A stretch of DNA of 64,000 nucleotides, taken from the NCBI GenBank assembly GCA_963555705.1, contig OY743168.1, positions 22,574,139-22,638,138 on the forward strand. Reading direction: 5' to 3'. This DNA comes from Ligustrum vulgare. Taxonomy: Eukaryota > Streptophyta > Magnoliopsida > Lamiales > Oleaceae. Shown in pieces: positions 12,209 to 23,640 of this stretch (positions are counted from its first letter, which is position 1; every line of letters starts with the position of its first letter). The position numbers and the translations under genes are program-made. The notes below the pieces were generated by a model that did no database searches, was not told the DNA's origin, and was given only the letters and a program-made list of their open reading frames with translations.

Positions 12209-13167
12209 GCGCTATTATTGTATAGTTTTTGATGGCCTACATGAAGTCAATTTTCTGAGAAGTGTCATTAGTGAATCAAATTTTATGTGGCTATTACTAA
12301 GCATATAACCTATTATTGGTGATGTCTTCACATGGAAGCTCTACTGATTTTAAAATAGTCAATGATTTTTAGACTCCTTGCCTGAGATAGCATAACGTAT
12401 AAATTCTTATACTTTTCCATTAATTTTTCTGGCTGATAAGCTTTTTCTAATTTTCCATCAGACAATACAGTACAATTCATTGCTACATGCAATGTAAATT
12501 TTTTTAATAAATGGATATTCTAACTCCTCTTTTTTTTCCGAATGGTTTTATTCATTTAAATATTGCTGGTGTTGTATTTTTTACGTCATCCTGTTTTCTT
12601 TCTGTGAAATCTTTGAGTAGTGTTAGATGTGCTGAGACGTTATATGTTATTTTTTGTTCTAAGTTTGCTTATAAATGGCTTTTCTCCCTTGGCATTTTTG
12701 TGAATTTCCTGATTCCAATAATTGGGCGAAGCACAAATGATTAGTTTTATTCTTCCTGACCAGGCTTATGGTTTTATTAATCTGCAGGATTCTGGGATAT
12801 GTTTGATGACGAGGGATACTCACTTTGGTTCTGCAATTACAAGTACAATGATGAGAACACAGTTTCCTTCGTGACTTTGAACAAGGTGAGTGGATTTCTG
12901 CAGCGAATGGATCTGGCCCGCAAATATGCCTTTGGGAAGATGTTGATTATTGGTTCCGAGCCCCCATTCAAGGTGAAGGGATTATGGCTCTTCCGCGGTA
13001 AAGAAATTCCTCAGTTTGTTCTTGACGAGTGTTATGACATGGAGCTCTATGAGTGGACCAAGGTCGATCTCAGTGATGAAGCTCAAAAGGAACGTGTCAA
13101 CCAGATGATTGAAGACGCAGAGCCTTTTGAGGGTGAGGCTCTGCTCGATGCCAAGTGCTTCAAATGA
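9841..13167 (+). CDS. EF1Bgamma: elongation factor 1B gamma (eEF1B-gamma)
   Basis: Structural subunit of the cytosolic eEF1B complex that recharges eEF1A with GTP during translation elongation. Coding exons are 9841-9849, 10601-10750, 10839-10899, 11167-11219, 11349-11453, 11565-12075 and 12788-13167. They total 1269 nt, 422 aa, within the usual family length, and every junction is GT-AG. The start MALVLHASSTNKNGLKAI is the typical N-terminus; the first coding exon is only nine bases. An N-terminal glutathione-S-transferase-like region covers about residues 1-210. A Lys/Glu/Pro-rich linker follows (about 215-265, EAKKEEVKPKEVAAEEEEAP). The conserved EF1G C-terminal domain ends LLDAKCFK (GFWDMFDDEGYSLWF, GKMLIIGSEPPFKVKGLW). 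No damage is seen. Intron 6 carries a (CT)n run. Confidence 0.96.
12173..12206. repeat. (CT)n microsatellite in eEF1B-gamma intron 6
   Basis: About 34 bp of alternating T/C inside the 712-bp intron between coding exons 6 and 7. Confidence 0.95.
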
Positions 13168-13736
13168 AGATACATTAAACTTGTTCCTGCAGGTTTGTGT
13201 CGTTGAGGTTGTAGCCTACCTTAATTTTGTCATTCCAAATTCTAGGTTTTACCTGATTCAATAGGAAGTTGATCAGAATTGTTTTTTGTCATTTGCGTTT
13301 TGTAACTTGTGATTTTTGTTCCATGTGATTGTGTTATGGTATATTTGGGTTTCAAAGATTACTTGATAGTTAATTTCTATATGTTTGGATTACTAGTTAT
13401 TTATAAGTTATATTGTCTGTTTAGGCGTATTCTTGTGTACATTTAATTCTGTAACATCATCACATTAAAATTAGTCCCTGTTTGGTATTTATTAAAATTA
13501 AAATTAGGTATTTAGTAGATTTTGATAAAAATTGATGAAATGTATGGTTAAAAAATTGTGGAATTCATGAAATGTGGTTGAAATTAAATATTACCTCTTC
13601 TTATCAAACGGGGGCTAAATATTACTTGGTCCTGTCCAATAAATTTAATAATCAAAATCTAGATAAACTTTAATAAAAAAGATAATATGACCTTATCAAA
13701 ATAAAGTATTCGGCTTTATTTACCAGTCACAGACAA
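13168..13736. other. eEF1B-gamma 3'UTR and AT-rich spacer
   Basis: The first 200-300 bp are probably the 3'UTR (T-rich, no canonical AATAAA seen). The rest shows no gene up to the MITE pair. Confidence 0.5.
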
Positions 13737-13739
13737 TTA

Positions 13740-14589
13740 GGTGGCGTTTTGTTTGTATTTTATTTTGTATTTTCATTTTCGAAAATGTTTTGTATTTCCT
13801 GTTTTCATTTTTGTTTTCAAATTTGCTGAAAACGCGTTTGGTTTGTCATTTCTGAAAACTATTTTTGAAAATGAAAAGTTGGAAAACACGTTCTGTTTAA
13901 AATTTTGCAGAATACTACATAAATTATTTTTAATTAATTTGCTTAATATCACTAATTCAAACTCAAATTTCCTTTCACAATACACTGAAAACATGGTTAC
14001 ATGCAACACTAATGTGAGCATTAAGAGTCTATATTAACACAGCTTGGTCAGGTTCGAGATTTGAGAAAGTTCTACTTCTATTAAAATCCAGAAAATGTAA
14101 GTTCTTTCAAAATCACTAGAGTCCATTTATTAGTGCATTTTTTGAAATATAACAACAAGAATTCTCACTATTTAATTTTTTTTTGTAATGTTGATACTGA
14201 ATTCAATAAAATTTTATTTAAGCTTAGTTTCAAGATAGGATAATTATCTAAAAAAAAACAAAAAAATCTTTATTTAGGCTTAGTTCCAAGTTAGGATAAT
14301 TCTAAAACAAATAATAATAAAAAAAACTTTATATTAAGTTTAGTTCTAAGTTAAGATAATTTAAAAAAAAAAAAAAAAAAAAAAAATAAAATTCCAAAAC
14401 GCGTTTTCCGCGTTTTGAACATTTTTTGTCGAAATAAACACAAATTTTTGTGTACAAAATGCGTTTTGTGTACAAATTTTTTTTTTGTTTTCCAAAATGC
14501 GTTTTTGAAAATTGTAAAGAGAACGCGTTTTTAACATTTTTGAAAATAAAAATAGAAAACGACCTCAAAACAGCAAAGAGAACAGAGGC
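13740..14589 (-). mobile_element. long PIF/Harbinger-like MITE, copy A (inverted)
   Basis: About 850 bp starting GGTGGCGTT next to TTA (13737-13739) and ending ...AACAGAGGC next to TTA (14590-14592). It is the reverse complement of copies B and C, including GAAAACGCG blocks and an AAAAAC-rich core. The 3-bp TTA target duplication fits PIF/Harbinger. It has no transposase frame, so it is non-autonomous. Confidence 0.75.
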
Positions 14590-14592
14590 TTA

Positions 14593-15443
14593 GCCCATGT
14601 TCTCTTTGCTGTTTTGAGATCGTTTTCTGTTTTTATTTTCGAAAACGTTAAAAACGCGTTCTCTTTACCATTTTCGAAAACGCATTTTGGAAAAAAAAAA
14701 AAAATTTGTACACAAAACGCAAAACGTCCGAAACCTCGTTTTGAGCGTTTTGTATGTATTTCAACAAAAAATGTCGAAAACGCGAAAAACGCGTTTTGAG
14801 AATTTTTTATTTTTTAAATTATCTTAAGTTGAACTAAGCTTAATATAAAGTTTTTATTTTTTTATTATTTTTTTTAGAAATTATCTTAGCTGGTAACTAA
14901 GCCTAAATAAAATATTTTATTTTATTTTATTTATTTATTTTTTAAGAATTATTCTAACTTGAAACTAAGGTTAAATAAAGTTTCATTGAATTTAATATCA
15001 ACATTATATAAAAAAATTAAGTGAAAATTCTTATTGTTATATTTTAAAAAATGCACTGATAAATGGACTTTGATGATTTTGAAAGAACTTGCATTTTCTG
15101 GATTTTAATAGAATTAGAGCTATCTCAAATCCCAAACCTGACCAAGTTGTGTTAATATAGACTCTTAATGCTCACATTAGTGTGTTGCATGTAACCATGT
15201 TTTCAGTGTATTATAAAAGAAAATTTGAGTTTGAGTCAGTAGTATTCTGCAAGCAAATTAATTAAAAATAGTTTAAGTAGTATTCTGCAAAATTTCAGAC
15301 AGAACGTGTTTTCCAGTTTTTCATTTTCAAAAACAGTCTTCAGAAATGACAAACCAAACGTGTTTTCAGCAAATTTGAAAATAAAAATGAAAACAGGAAA
15401 TACAAAACATTTTCGAAAATGAAAATACAAACAGAACGTCACC
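14593..15443 (+). mobile_element. long PIF/Harbinger-like MITE, copy B
   Basis: Mirror image of copy A, sharing the central TTA (14590-14592) and followed by TTA at 15444-15446. The start reads TGTTCTCTTTGCTGTTTTGA and the end GAACGTCACC. Copies A and B together form a 1.7-kb inverted repeat with almost no spacer. Short open frames in both arms are by-products of the low-complexity sequence. Confidence 0.75.
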
Positions 15444-15707
15444 TTAGTTTTGATCATTTTATAAATTGAATCTTTTTTTGTACTTGATAACTTAAATACT
15501 CAATTTATAAAATTTATAATAATATCCGTGATGAAGATATATATAATTATTTGCTCAAATAGTAATTGCATTTATATAAATATTCAAATATCATATATCA
15601 ATATATTTATTCAAAATGTAATATCGAAATATTCCAACAAAGTATATTGTTGCAGGGCTTCTTGGATTGATGAAGCATTCTTGCTCAAAGTTGAAATGGT
15701 ATGTACT

Positions 15708-15958
15708 TGCCCCCAGGGCACATCTCCAAGTGGCAAAGGGGATGGGTGGTAAGTGCTCAGCGCAGCTGTGTGCTTGGTTCGATTCCCCGCAAGGTGGAAT
15801 TGGCCTTGTGGCAAGCGGGAGTTATTGAGCGTTTCTCATGCTTACCATAAGCCCTTCCACCCTGGCTCCTTGGAGGCATAACCTGGATTTACCTTCCCGA
15901 ACCAATGGCCTTGGGCGTGGTCGGTTCGGGCCCTCAGGGTGTGGGCTACACCTTTTTT
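15708..15958 (+). mobile_element. tRNA-derived SINE with target-site duplication
   Basis: About 250 bp of GC-richer sequence is bounded by a 17-bp direct repeat, TTGAAATGGTATGTACT (15691-15707 and 15959-15975). It holds an A-box-like TGGCAAAGGGGATGGG (15731-15746) and a B-box GGTTCGATTCC (15776-15786), the internal RNA polymerase III promoter of tRNA-derived SINEs. It ends in an oligo-T tail. I do not assign a named family. Confidence 0.85.
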
Positions 15959-16420
15959 TTGAAATGGTATGTACTCTGAGAAAGTGAATCAACTTACATT
16001 GTGTTCGGTAAGATTGCAAATGGTTTCCATTTGCACACTTCCCAAAGATCAACCACGTGATGATCAAGAATACCAATTTTGTAAACAATTGGACTTTTCA
16101 ACCCCTATTTTTTTTTGTGCTCAAACCAATTGTCCCAAAAAGAGTGATTATATGCACTGTTTACCGTCAGGATGTTATACCATTTTGGAATATTTAGACT
16201 GAATTCAACCATGATGTGAGTGGGCAGTTTGTGCACGGTCAGAAGCTCAGGTGCGGCTACAGTATTGTGTTTTTCACAATATTAGTACCAATCTACTGGT
16301 CTCAAAGTTTCTTGTTTAAAATATGTTTAAAGATCATACGGTATGTAAATTGTGTTGTTTTTTTCTTTTAATATACGTTTTAAAGAATAGGGATTATTTA
16401 CTATGAAGTTGAATAATTTC

Positions 16421-16744
16421 CAGGGCCGGCCTTGACACTAGGCGGGCAAGGCGGCCACCTAGGCCCCCGATCATATCTCGAGCAAAAAGGTCACCCGAAC
16501 CAAGAAGTTTAAATATATAAATTCTGAATAACAAATAATGAACAATAAATTAACTTAGTTTAATTGGTTGAGAGGAGGAAATAGGATTAAAAAGATTTTC
16601 ATGTTCAATTCTAATGACAACATATTTTCATTTTTTAAATTATTTGCAATCAATTTTTTGTCATACTTATTTATAGTCTAGGCCCCAATAATTTTTTTAG
16701 TTTAAAGACCCGCTTGGGCCCCCGAAAACTCATGGCCGGCCTTG
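16421..16744. mobile_element. hAT-type MITE with 8-bp target duplication
   Basis: It is 324 bp long, with ends CAGGGCCGGCCTTGA and, read inward on the other strand, CAAGGCCGGCCATGA. It is flanked by ATAATTTC on both sides (16413-16420 and 16745-16752). TIRs beginning CA(G/A)GG with an 8-bp duplication are the hAT signature. The GGCCGGCC core is palindromic. There is no transposase. Confidence 0.88.
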
Positions 16745-16752
16745 ATAATTTC

Positions 16753-17560
16753 TAACGTCCTGTGTTATCCAATCCAATCCACTTCACAAAATAGTGATTG
16801 TTTATGATTATTTATGTTGGTATCATTATCATATCCTGGAGGTCTTCAATAGGGTCTTCGATAGTAAATGGCCAAACTCCAGAAGAAGGTGGGTAACTCG
16901 AACTCACCTATGGAGATTGGAATTCCCCACCGAGGTCAGTGTGTCCAAAATCAGGAGCTGTCATCCCAATCCTCCACTTGGAGAAAAAAGTAGTCATCAT
17001 TTGAATTAGCTTGACTAAATGTTCATTTGATAAGATAACGAGTGTGAAATTTGCATGAAAAGAAAACGAATTTTAGATAATTGAATTCTTGAGAATTTAT
17101 TTTCTTGGGAATTGAAAGTTTAATGTATTTGATTAGATTAATTTGTTAAGTGGAAAAAGTATAGATTTTTTTAAATTTTATTGTTTGATTGATATTATTT
17201 TTCATGAAAAATTCGTCAAAATTGAGCTCTTTTAATCATTTTTTTTACTTTCTCACATATTTGTACTTAATAATAATGTAATTTCTGAAGAAAAAAAATG
17301 TTTTTTAACAACTAAAAAAGCCAAACAAGATGAAAAGTGTCGTCACACATGGAAAACATTTTTCCTACCTAATACATGGAATGATATTTTTCACGATTGC
17401 ATGAAAAATACCATACTTTACATTTTTTCAAGAAAAACTTTGACTATCAAAAAACTCAGGAAATTATTTTTTCAACATAAAAAATAAAGCCACTCTAAAA
17501 GATGATAAAGGTCTTTTAGCACGTTTTCCTTGACCAAGTAAAAAGACAAAAAGGTGAACT
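16753..17560. other. non-coding spacer
   Basis: No gene seen. The stretch 16870-16985 is GC-richer than its surroundings, but I could not match it to a gene or element. Confidence 0.45.
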
Positions 17561-17715
17561 TGTTTGGTAAATGTACTTTTTATGATTTATAAATCAATTT
17601 ATAAATCACACAATTTTTTAAATCACTTTATAATTACATATTTTTTTCTCTTCAATTTTCAATCATTATTTTTTACCTCAAAATTATAAATAAACCACTT
17701 TATAAATCAAACAGT
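17561..17715. mobile_element. small MITE of the TTTGGTAAAT/TTATAAATC family
   Basis: About 155 bp with inverted ends, TTTGGTAAAT...TTTATAAATC on one side and its complement TTTATAAATCAAACA on the other. The interior is T-rich (CTCTTCAATTTTCAATCA). Related copies lie at about 8430-8760, 21257-21415 and 34836-34965. Confidence 0.6.
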
Positions 17716-17808
17716 ATTATCACACGGAGGCGACACAGAAAATACGACTAGCCTCCTCGAGTTAATTTTGTTCCTAGTCGATTAGTAAAAAAAGTGCTTT
17801 AGCCTCAA

Positions 17809-17993
17809 TTTGGCAAAGAGTAATTTTAGGGTAATATCTTTAATTGATATTTTAAAATGACATTGTAACATAACACATATAGATTGGATGGTAAAAAGAT
17901 AAGTAGTGGGGTAACTGTTTACACCATCCTATATATGTTTGTCATGTCACAATGTCACTTAAAAATGTCTTTTTAAAATTATTTTTTGCCAAA
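17809..17993. mobile_element. small MITE with long inverted ends
   Basis: The ends read TTTGGCAAAGAGTAATTTTA and, on the opposite strand, TTTGGCAAAAAATAATTTTA. The arms continue through a TGACATTGT(A/G)ACAT block to CATATA...GGATGGT, leaving a short centre. The whole 185-bp unit can fold back on itself. Confidence 0.6.
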
Positions 17994-18597
17994 TTTTTCA
18001 TAATTTTAAACAAAATATTCCCATAAATCACTTTTTAATTTTTATCTCTATATTTTTCAATCACATAAATTACTTCGAAAATATCACCTTTTTATTTTTA
18101 TTTTTTTAATATAAAAACTTTTAACAAACAAAGCTGGTCCTTCCCCCTCTTGAACTAAGAACATTTCATTTTTGAGTAGAAAAGCCGTTTTTAGATGATT
18201 AGTTATGGCAGAATTTCGCCCTTAAAGACATCAATGTAGGGCAGTAAATTCAACCTCAAACTCATTTTTCCTTGTGATCTGAACATTTCATTTCTATTCT
18301 ATTATGCATATATTTATTTGGAAATGGAAATTTTGTGATTATTGTTAATGAATTATCAATGTAAAAAAAATCAAATATATTTAAAAAATATCTTGGTAAA
18401 TTGCAATTCTATCTCTATCACCATGCACAGAATCACGAGATAGATAATTATTTTGCTTCCATTAAAATCAATCTTGACAAGAACAAGAACAAGACCGAGA
18501 CTGAAAAAAAAAAAAAAAAAAAAGATGAGACAACCTTAATTTGCATAACTTAATGATTGAAATTCTTTGTGGCATTTTATCTTATGATTAGAAGGGA

Positions 18598-20989
18598 TTA
18601 GAGCATGGCTAATTGGTGTATATTAATGGGATAAGCATATGTCTTAGATTTTGAAGTGTATGATTTCTTGGCAAGGAATATATTTGCAGCTTCAGTTGGG
18701 TGAAATGCATCCCAGTACAAGTACTTGCTTCGATCATCACATGGTGTTTGAAGAGGAAGACATGTTATTTGCCCATTGTTTTTCCCTACTCCACAACATC
18801 CTTTGTCCACCACTTCAAAACCTGCATGTTCAACACAAAATAAAATAAGTTGAAGCTTTATTTCAAAGGAGTAAGATAAGTACGGCGTTTATAAACGGGT
18901 GTTTATAAATACAATCGTGCTATTCGTACAGAAGAGTATCCAGGAAGGCGTACAGATATGACACTGTAGTAGAGAAGTCTGCGCCGACTTCGCTACCATT
19001 TTTTCAACTACAGTGAGATAACTATACACGCACCTGTATGAAAACATTTGTACAAATGGCATTTCGGTTATAAATAACGACGTAGCAATATTTCGTTAGT
19101 CGAAAATTTAAAAAATAGTGGGCGGATGAGAATCCCCCATCCAAATAAATAAATAAAAAAAATAGACATAATTAATGAGATGCTGTCACTTGGTCGTTTA
19201 TAAACACATTACTGTAAGTTTTTGCATTGAGCACTAGATCTTTGCTACTTTCATAGGAATCTAGATAAACAAACTTTGCTCCGGCCAGCTGACCCTTGTT
19301 GAATCGATCCACCAATTTCTTGAGGCCTGTATTGAAAAGGACAATGGCATTGTTAATCTCTTCATTGCATCTGCTACCGTTGCCATTGTATCGGGCTAGC
19401 TCGTAAGGTATGCACCCGATTTGGCCAAGCCCAGTCACAATCACCTTGCGAGCTCCCCACTTGTGTAAGTTCTGAAAAATGAATATCATATTGATCCATG
19501 ATAAGTATAATGTGATAGGTACGTGTACCTGAAAGATGCAACGCATGAAAGAATAATACAATCTAGTACCAGTGGTGTTAGAACACCAATCTCCGTGGCA
19601 TTAATATGTTATAGGATCAATTAAATGTGAAATTAGAGGATTCATATAATTGTGTCTCTCATTGAATGACACTTGATGCCACTTAGACTGGTGTTATAAC
19701 ACCAGTTGTACTAATTGACATTCAGCCCAATTTAGGTCAAGAGTGTCATATTTGAGCCATAATTAAATACATTTTTTCCATACAAAAACGAACTTATCAT
19801 CAAGACTCAACTGGAGACGTAAAATAGATTTTACCAAAATTCGTAAGTACTGAGTCTTTGATTCGTATTGGTATTCGAAATAAATGAGTCCAAAGTTGTT
19901 ATAGAACGTAACGTCGAATTTAAGCTGAATAACTAAAATAATTGTAATTAATATCAATAAACAATGTCGACTACCGTTAATTGTCTTGAATAATCTTGAA
20001 GAAGAGAATCAGCATAAGACTTTGGGGTAAATTGTGAAGAAGTAGAATAGAAATCAGTCATGAAGTAATTGTTGAGATAGTCATTACTTCCCATTCCTGA
20101 GTAATGTATGCATTTGCTGAGATAAGTTCCCAATGCATTCAAATCTCCTCTGAAATGTCTACTCAACTCTTGGACTGTCCTTATATAGTTTTCAACTTGC
20201 TGGTTCATTGACACGTGATCCCCCTGCAATCACATACATATGCATATACATACATTGTTCATATATGTATAATTATCCGTGTTAATTTCAATATGTATAT
20301 AAAATTCTACTGTATAAGAAACCACATCATTCTTATCTTTGTCTTAATGGAAATGTAAACCCTAGTCGTCATTGATCTTTAATTTGAGTGGAAAGATAAT
20401 ATAATATTTTAGTTATATATCCGTAATTTAAAAGTTAATGGAGTGCGTGATTTAAAAGTTGTGAGTTTCATTAAGTGTAGTTAAAATTAATTGTTGACTT
20501 TAACTTATATTTGAACCAAACACTAAAATTTAATCTTACCAAATTATTTCCAGTTTCGTCCCTGATTCCGGCTGCTCCCGATGCATAATTTGTTCCGCGG
20601 AGTAATGCTCGACCACGGGTTCTTGCAAAGGGTGGAATGTAGGCTTGAAACCCTAGAAGTTGAGCTGCAAAATAACACAAGAAAGTGTCCATAAGTTTGA
20701 GCTTTCATAACAAACAAGAAATTTACGTGTCACTACCTAGAACATCGACATAAGTCCGTCCATTAGTAAAGCGGCCAGTGGATCCTTGCGGGAAGTCAAT
20801 GCCATAAGGCCCGTAGTTGGCACGGGCAAGGGTGAGTATGTCATTGTTGTTACCATTATCGACTAATGAGTCCCCAAAGATAAAAAGACATGGCACTAAT
20901 TGGGGTTGTTGAGGCTGTGACTGTGAGCAAGCCTTAGTTGTTAGCCAGAAGAAAGAGAAAAAGACCCACATATGACTCAGTTTTGCCAT
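18598..20989 (-). CDS. GDSL-type esterase/lipase, secreted
   Basis: Serine hydrolase of the plant GDSL (SGNH) family, probably acting on acyl esters in the apoplast or endomembrane system. Exons on the minus strand are 20989-20737, 20664-20540, 20223-19975, 19471-19213 and 18821-18598: 1110 nt, 369 aa, normal length, all GT-AG. The hydrophobic start MAKLSHMWVFFSFFWLTTKA is a likely signal peptide. The catalytic Ser lies in FGDSLVDNGNNND (Ser41), block III is GMGSNDYLNNYF (Asn173), and the Asp/His pair is in WDAFHPTEAAN (Asp333, His336). All key residues are present. An in-frame upstream Met exists, but a TATA box just upstream supports the start used. The exon 4 end was placed at ACA|GTAATG, because reading through gives an early stop and loses the GFEVVDKGCC-type continuation. 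The substrate cannot be told. Confidence 0.93.
18881..19098. mobile_element. hairpin MITE in GDSL intron 4
   Basis: An imperfect inverted repeat of about 218 bp. The core GAAGTCTGCGCCGACTTC is flanked by ACTGTAGT and ACTACAGT, and outer arms carry TTTATAAACGG versus a TTATTTATAACCG complement. It lies wholly inside the 391-bp intron 4. Confidence 0.55.
19566..19711. mobile_element. 146-bp MITE in GDSL intron 3
   Basis: The ends are GTACCAGTGGTGTTAGAAC and, inward from the other side, GTACAACTGGTGTTATAAC. They are flanked by TA on both sides (19564-19565 and 19712-19713). The TIRs contain inner palindromes (TGGTGTTATAACACCA). A TA duplication would fit a Stowaway/Tc1-mariner type, but other families are possible. 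Confidence 0.65.
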
Positions 20990-21040
20990 AGCATATAATA
21001 TATGAGTGACCTTGAATAAAGACACAGGTCCTTTTGTATG

Positions 21041-21050
21041 TATATTTATA
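21041..21050 (-). promoter_or_regulatory. TATA box of the GDSL gene
   Basis: TATAAATATA on the minus strand, about 52 bp upstream of the ATG at 20989, a fitting distance for a short leader. Confidence 0.6.
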
Positions 21051-21256
21051 GGGTACATTGTCCTTATTAAATAGGGTATATCTTTTTACCTGTATTTCAT
21101 GTGTTTGTTGAGGGTCTAACGCCCAGAGCAGCGGTGAGAGGTGGTGACATCTCGTGAGAATTGAACTTCGAGGGGATGTCCTTTATAGATATGCAAGCCT
21201 ACTCATGTTGAAGATAAAGATTAGATCCAATATCGACTCTTTTTAGATGAGATAGC

Positions 21257-21415
21257 CTCTGTTTAGTAACACTGTAGTGATTTATAAACTGATTTATTTA
21301 TGATTTTGATATAAGATGTGTAGTTGAAAAGTGAAGAGAGCAAATACGTGTAGTTAAAAAGTGATTTGAAAAATCGTATGATTTATAAATTGGTTTATAA
21401 ATCATTTACCAAACA
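21257..21415. mobile_element. small MITE of the TTTGGTAAAT/TTATAAATC family
   Basis: About 159 bp: CTCTGTTTAGTAAC...GATTTATAAACTG at one end and TTTATAAATCATTTACCAAAC at the other, with an A/G-rich centre. It is the most complete copy of the family in the window, and sits upstream of the GDSL promoter. Confidence 0.6.
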
Positions 21416-21507
21416 AATATAATATAGTATCAACCCTGGTACACACTCACATATCCTTTGTACTTGCAACATTTTTCAATGTATATACTATTAGCGAAAT
21501 TGCTATG

Positions 21508-21625
21508 TTGCCAGAAGTGGGAAACGTTATGTTGTTCACCCACAAATGAGAATGCGTCAAGTGTCAGACACTTGACGCATTCTCATTGGTGGGTGGGCAA
21601 CATAACGTTGCCCTATTAGAGTAAG
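21508..21625. repeat. palindromic hairpin with perfect 21-bp core arms
   Basis: Positions 21545-21565 and 21567-21587 are exact reverse complements separated by one base. Pairing continues outward with few mismatches (CACCCAC/GTGGGTG, AACATAACGTT/AACGTTATGTT) to about 21508 and 21625. The arms total roughly 55 bp each. Confidence 0.9.
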
Positions 21626-22562
21626 ATAAAATGCCTAAGTTCAAGTTTCTGAGTACGTATCATACTTTGGAAAAAGAAAGGTGCATTGTTAGCATTGACA
21701 ACAAAACTTGGGTGTCAGCGTGTTTTCAAATGATTCTGGTTCTTTGGAAACTGAATCGAATCGAACCAAGAATTGATGATTCTTTTGAAAAAACAATCGT
21801 TGATCCTTTTTGTAAGAGAAGAACAGAATCGGAACCTAACCGTTTGGTTCTTTTTGTTATGGTTCTGGTTCTGATTTCTTAAAATAAAATTTTCAAACTT
21901 AAGTAATGAAGCGATGGTAGATTCCGGCTGATAAGAGTTGTAAGACGGTAAGATTATCGACCTTAATCAAGATGCGAATACAATAGTAATATTTGTCCTT
22001 AACATCAAAATATTTACTCATTTCTAGACAGTAACGTAAATCCGCATTCGCGTGTATGTGTTCCTTCTAAAAAAATTTCAATTTTTGCTCGCAGTTCTCT
22101 ACCTTTTTAGGGAACATTCGTACAAGTCCAGCAAATCCTTGAAAACAAGATAATAACTGATTGTAAGATGAAGAATTGACGGATGAAGGACAGAACCAGT
22201 GAAAGAAAAATGATTTTTGATCTATGAGTTTTGTTTATTACTCGTTTTGCTTATAGTTATTGTAACGTTTAATGAGTCAATAATTGTTGAGTAATTGACA
22301 ATGACTAATGGATCGGATAACATGCATTAAAATTAAGAATTGATGATTTTTTTTTAAAATTTATATTAAAAAAAATCATATTTTATTCTATCGGTATTGG
22401 TTCTTGGTTCTGAACCAAGAATCGAAACTGAAACCGAAATCGAAACCGAATGATTCTTGATTATTAGAATTAGAAATATTTAAAATTTTGAAAGAATTGA
22501 ACCGAATCATTGGTTCTAATTCTTTTGCCCAGTCCTAACAAGACTGGTCTTTCTCCAATGAC
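21626..22562. other. non-coding, simple-sequence rich
   Basis: No gene seen. The sequence is rich in GGTTCTGGTT and CGAAACCGAA-like short repeats on both strands, which create spurious reading frames. Confidence 0.45.
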
Positions 22563-22565
22563 TTA

Positions 22566-23397
22566 GGCTCTGTTCTCTTTGCTGTTTTGAGGTCGTTTTC
22601 TTTATTATTTTCGAAAACACTAAAAACACGTTCTCTTTACCATTTTCGAAAACGTATTTTGGAAAAAAAAAAAAAAAATTTGTACCCAAAACGCAAAACG
22701 CCCAAAACCTCATTTTGGGCGTTGTGTGTATTTCAACAAAAAATATTTAAAACGTGGAAAACGCGTTTTGAGATTTTTTTTTAAATAAAAATTATCCTAA
22801 TTTGGAACTAAGCTTAATATAAAGTTTTTATTTTTTTATCCTAACTTGGAATTAAGCCTAAATAAAGATTTTTTTTCTTGGAGAATTATCCTAACTTGGA
22901 ACAAAGCTTAAATAAAGTTTAATTGAATTCAATATCAACATTATAAAATAAAAAAAAAATTAAGTGAGAATTCTTATTGTTATATTTCAAAAAGGCCTTG
23001 ATAAATGAACTCTGGTGATTTTGAAAGAACTTGCATATTCTGGATTTTAATAGAACTAGAGCTTCCTCAAATTTCAAATCTAACCAAACTGTGTTAATAT
23101 AAACTCTTAATGGTCGCATTAGTGTGTTGCATGTAACCATGTTTTCAGTGTATTGTGAAAGAAAATTTAAGTTTGAACCAGTAGTATTCTGCAAGCAAAT
23201 TAATTAAAAATAGTTTAAATAATATTCTGCAAAATTTCAAACAGAACGTGTTTTTCAGCTTTTCATTTTCAAAAACAGTTTTCAGAAATGATAAACCAAA
23301 CACGTTTTCAGCAAATTTGAAAATAAAAATAAAAACAGGAAAAACAAAATATTTTTGAAAATGAAAATACAATATAAAATAAAAATAGAACGCCACC
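22566..23397 (+). mobile_element. long PIF/Harbinger-like MITE, copy C
   Basis: 832 bp flanked by TTA (22563-22565 and 23398-23400). It starts GGCTCTGTTCTCTTTGCTG and ends AGAACGCCACC. It is collinear with copy B and is the solitary copy that fixes the unit boundaries for the inverted pair A/B. There is no coding capacity. Confidence 0.8.
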
Positions 23398-23640
23398 TTA
23401 GCTTTTAGATGAAATGGTTACACTCTCAACCTAAAGGGAATGCTGGATGTGTAAACAACTGGATTGCGTCAATATGTGTTTATTTTTTTATTATAATTAT
23501 TTCAATTTTCAATACAATTTTGTAACCACACATTTTTTTCTCTATCCAATTTTTAACTATTTATTTACCTTGAGATTTGAAAAAGAAAATGTTTATAATT
23601 AAAAACTAAGCCGCCGAATTTGATTTGTTCTTGTGAAAAC

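Noticed and set aside
13741..14037. Phe/Leu-rich frames in the long MITEs (also 15236-15457, 23145-23396, 29753-30031)
   Set aside because: The same low-complexity translation appears in every MITE copy in different states; no start or family pattern.
15611..16202. Overlapping small frames at the SINE
   Set aside because: They arise from the GC-rich SINE and its duplicated target, not from a gene.
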